Shown here: piece by piece, positions 9,204 through 18,258 of the stretch
How positions within the stretch are numbered: position 1 is the first letter of the stretch
Layout of the letters: the number at the start of each line of letters is the position of its first letter
Source of the DNA: an uncultured Lachnospiraceae bacterium
GTDB taxonomy: Bacteria; Bacillota; Clostridia; Lachnospirales; Lachnospiraceae
Length of the DNA: 64,000 nucleotides
Direction: 5' to 3'
NCBI GenBank assembly: GCA_900317585.1
Contig: ONHG01000016.1
Coordinates: 1-64,000, forward strand
Program-made: the position numbers and the translations under genes
The notes under the pieces: model-generated
Databases searched by the model: none
Seen by the model: only the letters and a program-made list of their open reading frames with translations
What the model was told of the DNA's origin: nothing

Positions 9204-9533
9204 ATGAAGATAAAATTCAAAGAAATGGAAGCAGCTACAATCCCACATTTTAAAGGTGGCGAGGGTGATTTTATAGCAAAAATGCATACTGACGATTTCA
9301 ACAAGATCATCAACGGAAGATTGCAACCGGGATGCACGATAGGACTGCACACACATGAGACAAACAGTGAGATAATATTTATCGTAAGCGGCACAGCCGA
9401 TTTCATCTATGATGACGGAAAAGAGACTGTCGAGGCTGGAAACTGCCATTACTGCCCGAAGGGACACAGCCATTCCATGATAAATTACGGAACAGAAGAT
9501 ATCGTATTCTACGCAGTTGTACCGGAGCACTAA
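9204..9533 (+). CDS. Single-domain cupin protein
   Basis: 109 residues. Cupin motif 1 is GLHTHETNSEIIFIVSG (His, His, Glu) and motif 2 is CHYCPKGHSHSM. The metal-ligand pattern suggests a small metal-binding beta-barrel; the substrate cannot be read from sequence. It follows the 57-residue protein by 11 bases with AGGAGAGCTAAAA ahead of the ATG and precedes the DUF3783-like gene by 14 bases. Confidence 0.85.
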   Translation: MKIKFKEMEAATIPHFKGGEGDFIAKMHTDDFNKIINGRLQPGCTIGLHTHETNSEIIFIVSGTADFIYDDGKETVEAGNCHYCPKGHSHSMINYGTEDIVFYAVVPEH

Positions 9534-9547
9534 GCAGGAGGAATGTA

Positions 9548-9931
9548 ATGCAGCAGAAATCTACGCAAAAAATACTGTTATTTAGTGTAGCAGCACAAAA
9601 AGTGGAAAAAATAAAAGCCCTGTGCAAAACCCTCGGAATATCGGTGCAGCAGGTGGAAAAATCAGATTACGGACAAAAGCTCGGTGCCATAGCCGGAATA
9701 ACCGGATTCAAAAAGGATGGTTCAAGGTATAGCGGAGCCGATTTCCCGGCGGAGCTTCTGGTCTTTTCCGGTATTAATTCATCACAAATGGATATCTTTC
9801 TGGCGGAATATAAGAAGGCAGGTATCGAACCAATCGGATGTAAGGCCGTCGTGACACCGGATAATGTATTTTGGAGTGCAGATAAGCTGTTTCGGGAGAT
9901 ATTCAGAGAGCACTTGTTTATGAGCAGGTAA
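9548..9931 (+). CDS. DUF3783-like protein
   Basis: 127 residues, preceded by AGGAGGAATGTA. It starts with a Rossmann-like strand-helix (ILLFSVAAQKVEKIKALCKTL). The C-terminal half holds ELLVFSGINSSQMDIFLAEY and VVTPDNVFW, typical of DUF3783 proteins as I recall them. No enzymatic motif is evident. Last gene of the run that starts at cls. Confidence 0.75.
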   Translation: MQQKSTQKILLFSVAAQKVEKIKALCKTLGISVQQVEKSDYGQKLGAIAGITGFKKDGSRYSGADFPAELLVFSGINSSQMDIFLAEYKKAGIEPIGCKAVVTPDNVFWSADKLFREIFREHLFMSR

Positions 9932-10019
9932 AGAGTTCATAAGCATGCTCTTATGTAAAAAATATGATTTAAATAAATGGTACCATTTGAAATTATGGAT
10001 GACAAAAATAATGTGTTAT

Positions 10020-10374
10020 GTTACAATCAACTCAAAGCATTATATTTCTGTAAATACGGCACCACAGCACATTTTTATCGGTGCGTATCACTTTGAAGAG
10101 GGCAGACCACTTCGCATTTTTCGACAAAGACATGGAAATTTTCAATGCTTTATGTTACCAGTTAATAGCAGGAAAATTGAAATTATGTTACCAGTTAATA
10201 GCAGGAAAATTGAAATGTCAGATGTGAAAACATTGCGAGAAAAGCGGTGTGTGGGGATTTTGCCGGCTTTTATATAAGAGATTATTGTACACATCATATA
10301 CGTGGAAAGCATAAGTATACAGTATTTTTATTCGACTTCAAATTTTCCTGCTCACACAAGAAGAGGAGGTTAAT
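10020..10374 (+). repeat. Upstream region shared by Rpn copies 1 and 2
   Basis: From about 10020 the sequence matches the stretch at about 53632-53870 almost base for base until the Rpn ribosome site. This copy carries a perfect 33-bp tandem duplication (10151-10183 and 10184-10216). A 12-bp inverted repeat AGCAGGAAAATT/AATTTTCCTGCT (10200-10211, 10341-10352) is conserved in both copies and frames the region before the gene. Short open frames here look incidental. This accounts for the 443-base gap between genes. Confidence 0.8.
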
Positions 10375-11319
10375 TTGGGTACAAAGGACTCGAAGGCAAA
10401 GGAGTATTTGTCGGACAATACGAGGTTTAGTGAAATCTGTAATTATGTATTGTTTGACGGAGAGAAGGTTATCAAACCGGAGGATTTAAAGGAATGTGAC
10501 ACCACAGAGGTGTTATCTGTTTTCGGTATTGATAAGAAGCAGATTGTTAAGCAGAAATGGAGAGATTTGCTAAAATGTGTTTCCGTGAAGCATACAGGGC
10601 AAATGTATGTTATCTTAATTGGAGCAGAAGCGCAGACAGATATTCACTATGCAATGCCTGTTAAAACTATGATTTATGATGCATTGAATTACGGAGAACA
10701 GGTCAACGAGGCAAAGAAACGTCACCGGAAAAATAAGGATTACAAGTCTTCGGACGAGTTTTTGTCAGGCTTTACACTTGATGATAAGCTGACGCCGGTG
10801 GTTACAATTACACTGTATCTTGGAACTACACAGTGGGATGGGCCAACAAGCCTTGTAGAGATGATGCCACAGATGGATGAAAGAATACTCCCATTCATCA
10901 ATGATTACAGGATTAATTTGTTGAATCCACTGGAGATTACAGATTTTTCCAAGTTCGAGACAGGGCTCAGACCATTGTTTGAGTTGTTGAAAAATGCGTC
11001 AGATGAGGAAAAACTGAATGATTTAATTACAAAAGACGAAACCTTTACAAGGGTTGACGTTGAGACAGTAGCAGCTATCAATCTGTTTGTAGGAACTGAC
11101 ATTAAGTATGATGAAAATGAAGAGGTGGTAAATATGTGTAAGGCATGGGATGATCATAAAAAGCGTGGCATTCAGGAAGGCCGATATCTTGAAATATATT
11201 CGTTAGTACAGGATGGCATAATAGAGCCGGAATTAGGGGCAAAGCGACTGAATATGCCGTTTGCAGACTTTGAAAGGGCGATGCAAAAGGCGGGATACAA
11301 GCTTCCAGAGCTTGCATAA
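10375..11319 (+). CDS. Rpn family (PD-(D/E)XK) putative transposase/nuclease, copy 1
   Basis: 314 residues. The N-terminal PD-(D/E)XK nuclease domain shows the E-x-Q pattern in LIGAEAQTDIHYAMPVKTMIYD (described in pieces: LIGAEAQTD then PVKTMIYD), as in Rpn/YhgA-like proteins. E. coli RpnA-type proteins promote RecA-independent recombination and are found near transposable elements. A TTG start at 10375 is set by the perfect AGGAGGT six bases upstream and by conservation with copy 2. The C-terminus has a single G-I-Q-E-G unit where copy 2 has an expanded run. A close paralogue lies at 53871 and a fragment at 55.6 kb. Confidence 0.85.
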   Translation: MGTKDSKAKEYLSDNTRFSEICNYVLFDGEKVIKPEDLKECDTTEVLSVFGIDKKQIVKQKWRDLLKCVSVKHTGQMYVILIGAEAQTDIHYAMPVKTMIYDALNYGEQVNEAKKRHRKNKDYKSSDEFLSGFTLDDKLTPVVTITLYLGTTQWDGPTSLVEMMPQMDERILPFINDYRINLLNPLEITDFSKFETGLRPLFELLKNASDEEKLNDLITKDETFTRVDVETVAAINLFVGTDIKYDENEEVVNMCKAWDDHKKRGIQEGRYLEIYSLVQDGIIEPELGAKRLNMPFADFERAMQKAGYKLPELA

Positions 11320-11325
11320 TAAAGT

Positions 11326-11373
11326 AACTGCAATATAAAAAGGAACCAGCAGGTTCCTTTTTATATTGCAGTT
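11326..11373. terminator. Perfect 22-bp hairpin terminator between Rpn copy 1 and MATE gene
   Basis: The two 22-base arms are perfectly complementary around an AGC/A loop, with T-rich DNA on both outer sides. It works in both directions for the convergent genes. Confidence 0.9.
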
Positions 11374-11387
11374 TTATTTTGTTAGCT

Positions 11388-12707
11388 CTAATCAACCAGT
11401 CCCTTATTCTTCCACTTTCCGCTCTTCCAGCGCAGCACCATGCCGACGGCCCTGATGCACTCGTCACTTGCGAGTCCGATGTAAGCACCGACTGCGAGAA
11501 GCCCCAGATGCAGTCCGAAGAAGTATGTTCCACCGACCGCCGCAAGGTACATGAAAACAGCACCCATGACAACCGGGAATACGGCGTCACCGCTTGTCTT
11601 CAGTGCCTGACCATAGACCAAATTGGTGACTCTTCCAAGCTCCAGCACAATATCGATGGCGAGAAGCTTTGTGACAAGATTTATCATCTGTACGTCATTC
11701 GTGAAGATTCGCACAATGTAGTTACCTAAAAGCGCAAATGTGATAGAAAGGCAGGATGCCGTAATCACACCGTAGATAGCGGCTTTGCGAGTGCCCTTAT
11801 CACATTCGTCATACTCCTTTGCTCCGATATGCCAGCCGGTCAGGATGGCATTTGCCTGAGCTAAGGCAGCACCGATACAGAACGAAAAGTTAGCAATCTG
11901 TGAGGCATAAGAGCGCGCTGTGACGTTCATTCCGTCAGCATCCATCTGGTTCATGAATCGCACCACAAGAGTCATTGCGATATTGTAAAGTGCGGTTTCA
12001 CAGGCAGACGGAAAGCCAATCTTTATAATCTGTCCGAGAATTTTTCCGGAAGCTATGCGCTCGGGACTGTCCTTTGCCTTGATGAGCACAGCGCCCATTG
12101 TGGCAACAATAATCAGATTGATAATACGTGAAATAACCGTTGCTGTGGCAACACCCATAACGCCCCAGTTCATTACAAAGAGAAAAACAGCATTAAGTAT
12201 AAAGTTAATGACATTTCCAATAATTGATGCCCAAAGTGACTGCTTTGTGTAGCCGAAAACTCTCAGGTAGCTTGAATAAATCGGTATGAGAGCATTTAAA
12301 AAGCAGGCACCTCCAACAATGCGCAGATAAGTATTTGCCGAATCAAAAAGCGCCGGTGCAATACTGACCATTTTAAGAATATTACCGGAAAAAACAGCCA
12401 GAAATACAGACATGAGCACACCTATTACAGCGTTAAATATAAGCCCAAGCTGTCTTGCCTGATATGCTATACCCGGTTTTCCGGCACCGATATTCTGCGT
12501 CATGACAGCAACCATACCGCTTGAGATGACACCAAACATGATGATGAAAACAGAGATATATGTATTTGCCGTGCCGACAGCACCAACCGCCTGGTCGCTC
12601 ACAGATGACAGCATAAGAGTGTCGACCATGCCTGACAGCATGTAAAAAAGTATTTCGAAGCATATTGGAATGGAAAGCTGTGTAAGTGTTTTTCTTTGAA
12701 CCTGCAT
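11388..12707 (-). CDS. MATE family efflux transporter
   Basis: 439 residues, about 12 membrane helices, the MATE length. The N-terminal half starts SIPICFEILFYMLSGMVDT and the repeated half starts near IGFPSACETALYNIAM, matching the two-lobe MATE fold. Such proteins export cationic drugs or metabolites with Na+ or H+. Transcribed alone on the minus strand, converging with Rpn copy 1. The upstream 230 bases (12708-12939) hold no other gene that I can support. Confidence 0.9.
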   Translation of the reverse strand: MQVQRKTLTQLSIPICFEILFYMLSGMVDTLMLSSVSDQAVGAVGTANTYISVFIIMFGVISSGMVAVMTQNIGAGKPGIAYQARQLGLIFNAVIGVLMSVFLAVFSGNILKMVSIAPALFDSANTYLRIVGGACFLNALIPIYSSYLRVFGYTKQSLWASIIGNVINFILNAVFLFVMNWGVMGVATATVISRIINLIIVATMGAVLIKAKDSPERIASGKILGQIIKIGFPSACETALYNIAMTLVVRFMNQMDADGMNVTARSYASQIANFSFCIGAALAQANAILTGWHIGAKEYDECDKGTRKAAIYGVITASCLSITFALLGNYIVRIFTNDVQMINLVTKLLAIDIVLELGRVTNLVYGQALKTSGDAVFPVVMGAVFMYLAAVGGTYFFGLHLGLLAVGAYIGLASDECIRAVGMVLRWKSGKWKNKGLVD

Positions 12708-12939
12708 ATAGATTACCTCATTTATAATGTATGTATACTTTGTGATATTAACAGAAAAAATGCAAACTTCTCATTATAAACTTCATTTGGGAGAGGAAGA
12801 TATAAAGAAGAGAAGCTTGCATGTATCAATATATTACATTATCACAAATAATTCTTGTATTATTTCAAGGAAAAATTGTACTATTTCTACTTTATCTATA
12901 ATTGAGTTTATCTATAGTTGAGTCTCAGAAAATGAAATG

Positions 12940-13122
12940 CTATAAACCAAGGATAAGTTCACAGGTTTTGCTATGCTTATCCCAATCAGATGCAACCTTT
13001 GATTTATGTATATATGAAATAAATTGAGGCGCGAGAATTCCGATAAGAACCGCCATTATTGAAATTACAATTATAAGTTCTACAAGTGAAAAGCCTTTGT
13101 TGGAGCTAGAGTTTCTTTGCAT
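12940..13122 (-). pseudogene. Type IV prepilin-like N-terminus, 60 aa stub
   Basis: Encodes the prepilin signature KGFSLVELIIVISIMAVLIG with a Gly-Phe cleavage site and Glu+5, behind a good TTTAGGAGATACAT site on the minus strand. It stops after 60 codons, whereas pseudopilins are normally 110-170 residues. No downstream frame continues the fold. It may be a truncated remnant or a minimal pilin; no other pilus genes are near. Confidence 0.7.
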
Positions 13123-13338
13123 ATATGTATCTCCTAAAAAGAGCCGGTAGCTCTGTAATCTGTAAATTTAGGAATAATATAAAACCATAGCAGCGTTGTT
13201 GTCAACAGAAAATAAAAACTTGCAAAATTGATGAAATATTGAATTATTCAGATTACAATTTGCAATTTATATTACAAAAATCAGCAGTTTTATTGTAAAA
13301 TGAAATAAATATTATGTAAGTAAATAGCAGGTAGAAAA

Positions 13339-14217
13339 ATGTATTTTGAATTAAAAGAAAACCGGCCACACGGCACACCGGAAAATCCGTTCAGTCAATA
13401 CCATATCAGTGATGTAAAGCGTGCATTCCAGATTCCGGTACACTGGCACGATGAGCTGGAAATTATATATGTAAAGCAGGGCAAGCTGCATGTGACCATA
13501 TCAGGTGAAAACTATATAGGAAGCCCCAAGGATGCATTTGTGGTATCTCCGGGCAGTCTGCATTTAATGGGCTCGCCGACAGGAGATGCAGATTATTACA
13601 CGTTTCTGTTTCCTCTTGAATATATATCATTTCAGGCGGACGATCTCATGGAAAAATCAATCCTATCCCCTCTCAAACGAGGCAGACTTATGATTAGTCC
13701 TCAGATAAATGATACAGCAGCAGATATATGTGAGCGGCTGATAGAGGTAAATGCACAGATATCAGGGGAAAACGCAGAAAAAACAGATGCTGCAAATATA
13801 GAGGCGCAATTTGAGACAAAAATAACTCTCATCAAATTCATCCGGAAAATGTGGAGAAATGGTCTGATTCTGGAAAATGGCACAAACGGCACCAACACAA
13901 CAGAAAAAGAAATGATAACGTATATCCGGCAAAACTATACAAGGGAAATTTCACTGAAGGAATTTGGTGCACAGTTTCATTTGTCAGAAAAATACATATC
14001 ACGCTACTTTAAAGAGCATTTTCATATTACTCTGTCACAGTATGTCAATCATCTCAGGCTGGAGCACGCCAGGCAGCTATTGGAGGAATCCGCAGCTTCC
14101 GTTACAGAGGTTGCGATGTGCAGTGGATATCAGAATGTGAGCTATTTTATACGCAGCTTCAAGAAAATGTATGGGGTATCACCTCTTAAATACAGAAATT
14201 TTCAAACTTTAACTTGA
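13339..14217 (+). CDS. AraC family transcriptional regulator
   Basis: 292 residues. An N-terminal cupin sensor domain (VHWHDELEIIYVKQGKLHV around residue 34) is followed by a C-terminal double helix-turn-helix from about residue 190 (ISLKEFGAQFHLSEKYISRYF and VTEVAMCSGYQNVSYFIRSF, each part of the AraC signature). The ligand is unknown; sugar or aromatic effectors are common. The ATG at 13339 follows a weak site (AGCAGGTAGAAAA). Its stop overlaps the -35 box of the next promoter, and its target genes cannot be read from context. Confidence 0.9.
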   Translation: MYFELKENRPHGTPENPFSQYHISDVKRAFQIPVHWHDELEIIYVKQGKLHVTISGENYIGSPKDAFVVSPGSLHLMGSPTGDADYYTFLFPLEYISFQADDLMEKSILSPLKRGRLMISPQINDTAADICERLIEVNAQISGENAEKTDAANIEAQFETKITLIKFIRKMWRNGLILENGTNGTNTTEKEMITYIRQNYTREISLKEFGAQFHLSEKYISRYFKEHFHITLSQYVNHLRLEHARQLLEESAASVTEVAMCSGYQNVSYFIRSFKKMYGVSPLKYRNFQTLT

Positions 14218-14242
14218 CAAAGTGACAAAAAGAGCATAAAGT
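14214..14242 (+). promoter_or_regulatory. Promoter of Trp T-box/trpXYZ unit
   Basis: TTGACA at 14214-14219 (overlapping the araC stop), 17-bp spacer, TAAAGT at 14237-14242. Start point expected near 14249. Confidence 0.7.
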
Positions 14243-14248
14243 ATATAA

Positions 14249-14566
14249 AAAGATTAATTTAACAGTGTTTCAAAACCGATGAGAAAGAAGAGTAGACCTT
14301 TCCGGATATCTCAGAGAGCTGCAGATGGTGGGATTGCAGTATGGATGGATTTGTTGAATGGCCTTTCGAGGGTGATCCGAAGCGTTTGATTGTACAGAGC
14401 ATAGCTTCTTAACGATTAAATCAGTAGGCGTCACCGGGAACCGAACCCGTTATCATTTCGGCATGTATATTAGTACATGACAGAGTGGACAATTCGTCAA
14501 ATTGAGTGGTACCGCGATAATAAGAATTTATTACCGTCTCAAGCATTAGCTTGAGGCGGTTTTTTG
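14249..14566 (+). promoter_or_regulatory. Tryptophan T-box leader
   Basis: Canonical elements: AAGAGTAGA on the 5' side of Stem I, CAGAGAGCTGCAG...GGTGGGATTGCAG in the distal loop, the specifier GAA-TGG at 14356-14361 (Trp codon), the T-box GAGTGGTACCGCG at 14504-14516, and a terminator with arms CCGTCTCAAGC/GCTTGAGGCGG (about 14534-14559) plus a T run. Uncharged tRNA-Trp should prevent termination and induce the importer downstream. Confidence 0.93.
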
Positions 14567-14704
14567 CATAAACACCCACATGATGAAATGTCGTTAGCGC
14601 AAATTTGATTTGAGGCTATGACATCTGGCTTGTTGCGGCAGATTTATGAGAAAATTGCGAACATCGGGAAACAAACACTTCACAAAGAAAGTGAGGAATT
14701 CAAT

Positions 14705-15733
14705 ATGAAAAAGAAAGTATTATCAGTAATTTTAGCAGCAGTTTGCACCATGGGCCTTATGGCAGGCTGTGGGGCAGAGGGCTCAAAGGGCTCTACACAG
14801 AGTGGCGCAAAGGGTGATAGCTACACAGTAGGTATTTCACAGTTTGCAGAGCATGGCTCTCTTGACAACTGCAGGGAGGGCTTCTTAGAGGGCCTCAAGG
14901 AAGAGGGCATCGAGGAAGGTAAAAACCTAAAGGTTGATTACCAGAATGCACAGACAGATACCGGTACGGCAAGCACTATTGCAGACAGCTTCGTATCGGA
15001 GAAGGTTGATATGATTTGTGCCATCGCTACACCATGTGCAGCCAGCGCCTACAATTCAGCTATGAATGCAGACATTCCAACAGTATACACAGCAGTTTCA
15101 GATCCTGTTGCAGCAGGTCTTGCTAAGGAGGACGGCTCAAGTGTCGGAAACATCACAGGCTCATCAGACGTGCTTCCTGTTGAGGAGCAGCTTAAGATGA
15201 TCAGGGAGATGATGCCGGATGCAAAGAAAATCGGTATTCTCTACACCACAAGTGAGGCAAACTCATGCAGCACCATTGAGGAGTACAAGGAGCTTGCAGA
15301 TAAATACGATTTTGAAATCGTTGACACTGGAATAAACACATCAGCAGATATTGAGATTGCAGCATCAGATCTTGTTTCCAAGGTTGACTGCCTGTGCAAC
15401 CTCACAGACAACACAGTAGTAAATGCACTCCAGACTGTTCTCGACAAGGCAAATGGAGCAAAGATTCCGGTATTCGGAAGTGAAATTGAGCAGGTTAAAT
15501 CAGGCTGTGTCGCTTCAATGGGAATCGATTACTACCAGCTTGGAATCGAGACAGGAAAGATGGCAGCAAAGATTTTAAAGGGTGAGGAGAAAGCCTCTGA
15601 CACTCCGTTTATCACAGCTTCAAAGGCAGAGCTTTATGTAAACACTGCAGCAGCAGACAAGATTGGCATGACACTTGATGCAGATTATATCAAGGATGCA
15701 GCCGAGACATTTGATAAGATTGAAGTAAAATAG
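14705..15733 (+). CDS. trpX: TrpX-like ABC substrate-binding lipoprotein
   Basis: 342 residues. A signal peptide with lipobox LMAGC gives an N-terminal Cys anchored to the membrane. The mature part belongs to the ABC_sub_bind family (PF04392 type), seen in FAEHGSLDNCREGF and the hinge region. The ATG at 14705 directly precedes the signal peptide and has AAGTGAGGAATTCAAT upstream; a longer in-frame start at 14618 would lie before the signal and is rejected. The Trp T-box and the permease/ATPase that follow match the trpXYZ tryptophan importers inferred by comparative genomics. The Trp specificity here rests on the TGG specifier. Confidence 0.88.
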   Translation: MKKKVLSVILAAVCTMGLMAGCGAEGSKGSTQSGAKGDSYTVGISQFAEHGSLDNCREGFLEGLKEEGIEEGKNLKVDYQNAQTDTGTASTIADSFVSEKVDMICAIATPCAASAYNSAMNADIPTVYTAVSDPVAAGLAKEDGSSVGNITGSSDVLPVEEQLKMIREMMPDAKKIGILYTTSEANSCSTIEEYKELADKYDFEIVDTGINTSADIEIAASDLVSKVDCLCNLTDNTVVNALQTVLDKANGAKIPVFGSEIEQVKSGCVASMGIDYYQLGIETGKMAAKILKGEEKASDTPFITASKAELYVNTAAADKIGMTLDADYIKDAAETFDKIEVK

Positions 15734-15767
15734 TTACGTTGATTTTTAAAGCAGGGGAGGATACACC

Positions 15768-16649
15768 GTGACACTAGTTTTAAGCGTTTTAGAGCAGGGC
15801 ATGATTTATGCAATCATGGCTCTTGGAATATATATCACATACACCATACTGGATTTTCCGGATCTGACCGTAGATGGAAGCTTTCCGCTTGGAGCGGCAC
15901 TTTCTGCGGTTCTCATCACAAAGGGCGTTAATCCGATACTCACACTGCTTGTGACATTTGCGGCAGGTGCGTTTGCCGGAATGCTGACCGGAATCATCCA
16001 TGTGAAGCTCAAGGTGCGTGACCTTTTATCGGGAATTATCATGATGACAGCGCTTTACACGGTGAATCTTCGTATTGCAGGAAGAGCAAACCTGCCAATA
16101 TACAATATGACCACACTTTTCGACAATGATTTTGTCAGAAATGTATTTAAGGGCGGCTTAGCACAGTTTTCAAATGTGATTATCATCCTTGTTATTACAC
16201 TTGTGATGAAATTCCTGCTCGACTGGTACATGAGCACAAAGTCAGGATATCTGCTTCGCGCCGTAGGTGACAACGAGACTATCGTTACATCTATGGGTGT
16301 GGACAAGGGCATCACAAAAATCATTGGCCTTGCAATCGCCAACGGCCTTTGCAGCTTAAGCGGATGCATTTTTGCACAGCAGCAGAGATATTTCGATATA
16401 TCAATGGGAACCGGAACAATGGTTATCGGACTGGCGAGCGTTATTATCGGAATCAGCCTGCTTAAAAAGGCAACATTTTTGCGTGTGACCTCGAGTGTTG
16501 TTATCGGAGCGATTGTATACAAGGCCTGTGTGGCAATCGCTATAAAGCTTGGTATGCCGTCGAGCGATTTGAAGCTCATTACAGCGGTATTGTTCCTCAT
16601 CATTCTGGTGCTTGGAATGGATAGAAACAAAAGAAAGAAGGTGGCATAA
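15768..16649 (+). CDS. trpY: TrpY-like ABC permease
   Basis: 293 residues, about nine hydrophobic segments, of the branched-chain-type permease superfamily. The N-terminal motif ILDFPDLTVDGSFPLGAAL is typical of permeases paired with PF04392 binding proteins. GTG start at 15768 behind GGGGAGGATACACC. Its stop overlaps the ATG of the ATPase gene, indicating translational coupling. Second gene of the Trp-regulated importer. Confidence 0.88.
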   Translation: MTLVLSVLEQGMIYAIMALGIYITYTILDFPDLTVDGSFPLGAALSAVLITKGVNPILTLLVTFAAGAFAGMLTGIIHVKLKVRDLLSGIIMMTALYTVNLRIAGRANLPIYNMTTLFDNDFVRNVFKGGLAQFSNVIIILVITLVMKFLLDWYMSTKSGYLLRAVGDNETIVTSMGVDKGITKIIGLAIANGLCSLSGCIFAQQQRYFDISMGTGTMVIGLASVIIGISLLKKATFLRVTSSVVIGAIVYKACVAIAIKLGMPSSDLKLITAVLFLIILVLGMDRNKRKKVA

Positions 16650-17422
16650 TGTTAGAGCTCAACCATATCCACAAATTATATAATCCGGGAACAGTCAACG
16701 AGATATGCCTCTTTGATGATTTTAATCTGAAAATAGATGATGGGCAGTTTGTTTCCGTTGTAGGAAGTAATGGCTCCGGAAAGACATCTATGCTCAATAT
16801 CATCTGCGGTTCTATTCCTATTGACGGTGGCAGCATAGTGGTAAACGGCACTGACATCACAAAGCAGAAGGATTTTATCAGGCACCGCCGCATAGGCCGT
16901 GTATTTCAGGATCCGTCAAAGGGAACCTGTCCTTCCATGACAATCCTTGAAAATCTGTCCATAGCTGACAACAAAGGAAAGACATACGGTCTGGGCCGTG
17001 GTACAAACCATAGCAGGATAGAGCATTACAAGGAGATGCTTGCCGAGTTAAACCTCGGACTTGAGGATAAGCTTCACACAAAGGTTGGGGCACTTTCTGG
17101 CGGTCAGAGGCAGACAATTGCGCTTCTCATGGCTACGATGAATCCAATCGAGTTTCTCATCCTTGATGAGCACACAGCAGCCCTCGATCCAAAGACCGCT
17201 GAGATCGTAATGCAGCTCACAGGCAAGATTGTTGAGGAGAAGAAGGTCACAACAATCATGGTCACACACAATCTGCGCTACGCTGTTGAATACGGAGACC
17301 GCCTTATTATGATGCATCAGGGCAGGGCAATAATCGACAAGGCCGGCGCCGATAAGAAGGCTATGCAGGTTGATGATATTCTTGGCACATTCAATGAGAT
17401 CAGTATTGAGTGCGGAAACTAG
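16649..17422 (+). CDS. trpZ: TrpZ-like ABC ATPase
   Basis: 257 residues. Walker A GSNGSGKT (about residues 38-45), Q-loop region FQDPSKGT, ABC signature LSGGQRQ (about 151), Walker B FLILDEHTA (about 171) and H-loop MVTHN. It powers the importer formed with the two preceding products. Starts at the last base of the permease stop codon overlap. Last gene of the operon; no clear terminator is seen in the 125 bases before the next promoter. Confidence 0.9.
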   Translation: MLELNHIHKLYNPGTVNEICLFDDFNLKIDDGQFVSVVGSNGSGKTSMLNIICGSIPIDGGSIVVNGTDITKQKDFIRHRRIGRVFQDPSKGTCPSMTILENLSIADNKGKTYGLGRGTNHSRIEHYKEMLAELNLGLEDKLHTKVGALSGGQRQTIALLMATMNPIEFLILDEHTAALDPKTAEIVMQLTGKIVEEKKVTTIMVTHNLRYAVEYGDRLIMMHQGRAIIDKAGADKKAMQVDDILGTFNEISIECGN

Positions 17423-17525
17423 CTACGCTGAGGCTTTTTGGATTGTACTATCGAGAAAACGGGCAAGTATTTGGTCCAGTTATTTAAGAAACGCTATACT
17501 AGGGTGTGCGAAATATAAATATGAA

Positions 17526-17570
17526 TTGAAAATGTCCTCCTGTGGGAGTATAATATAACTATACTATACT
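17526..17570 (+). promoter_or_regulatory. Promoter with overlapping 24-bp palindromic operator
   Basis: TTGAAA (17526-17531), 17-bp spacer, TATAAT (17549-17554). A 24-base near-palindrome at 17547-17570 (ends AGTATA...TATACT, 20 of 24 positions symmetric) covers the -10 box. A dimeric HTH protein such as the one encoded at 18242 could bind and block this promoter; that is inference. Confidence 0.7.
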
Positions 17571-17589
17571 TCTGAGGGAGGATATTTTT

Positions 17590-18258
17590 ATGCTTTTATA
17601 TCATGGATCGGATCATATTATTGAAAAGCCGGAATTTGGTGCAGGAAAGAAGCATAATGATTATGGAAGGGGATTCTATTGTACACAAAATATAGAATTA
17701 GCTAAGGAATGGGCCGTATCAGAGGATGCAGACGGATATGTTAATAAATATAGCATATATACATCAAAACTAGAGGTTTTGGATATAAACAGTGACAAAT
17801 ATACTATGATGCATTGGCTTGGAATATTACTTAAGAACCGTATATTTACACTTACAACTCCACTTGAACGAGAGGCAAAACAATATATTCTGGATAATTT
17901 TAATATATCACTGGATGGAATTGATATTGTAAAGGGGTATAGGGCAGATGATAGTTATTTTTCTTATGCACGTGATTTTATAAGTGGTGTTATTTCTTAT
18001 GAACAGCTTTCAAAGGCTATGAGACTGGGAAAGCTTGGAGAGCAATACTGTCTTATCAGTAAAAAAGCATTTGCAGCTTTAGAATATACCGGAAGTGAGT
18101 ATGCTAATTTTAAGGAATGGTATCCACGGAAAATGCTTAGAGATATGTATGCCCGAAAAGGATATAAGGATATGGAAAAGGAATCATATAGAAGGGGAGA
18201 ACTGTATATTTCAAGGATTATAGATGAGGAGATGAAAAAAGATGATTTACGCATATGA
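17590..18258 (+). CDS. DUF3990 protein, ADP-ribosyltransferase-fold candidate toxin
   Basis: 222 residues. It opens with LYHGSDHIIEKPEF and YGRGFYCTQNIELAKEWA. This His...Tyr/Gly-x-Gly-Phe-Tyr pattern is that of DUF3990, a family I place in the ADP-ribosyltransferase clan; a later acidic residue would complete an H-Y-E type site, but I cannot assign it with confidence. Behind GAGGGAGGATATTTTT. It overlaps the downstream HTH gene by 17 bases, so the two are coupled. The pairing with an HTH protein and the operator over the promoter resemble a type II toxin-antitoxin pair. Activity is untested. Confidence 0.8.
   Translation: MLLYHGSDHIIEKPEFGAGKKHNDYGRGFYCTQNIELAKEWAVSEDADGYVNKYSIYTSKLEVLDINSDKYTMMHWLGILLKNRIFTLTTPLEREAKQYILDNFNISLDGIDIVKGYRADDSYFSYARDFISGVISYEQLSKAMRLGKLGEQYCLISKKAFAALEYTGSEYANFKEWYPRKMLRDMYARKGYKDMEKESYRRGELYISRIIDEEMKKDDLRI

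Noticed and set aside
9945-10277. 110-codon frame before Rpn copy 1
   Set aside because: It crosses the shared upstream repeat and its 33-bp duplication. Only part of the frame is preserved in copy 2, and no ribosome site is seen.
17370-17558. 62-codon frame after trpZ
   Set aside because: It starts inside trpZ and covers the promoter/operator of the DUF3990 unit; it is not coding.
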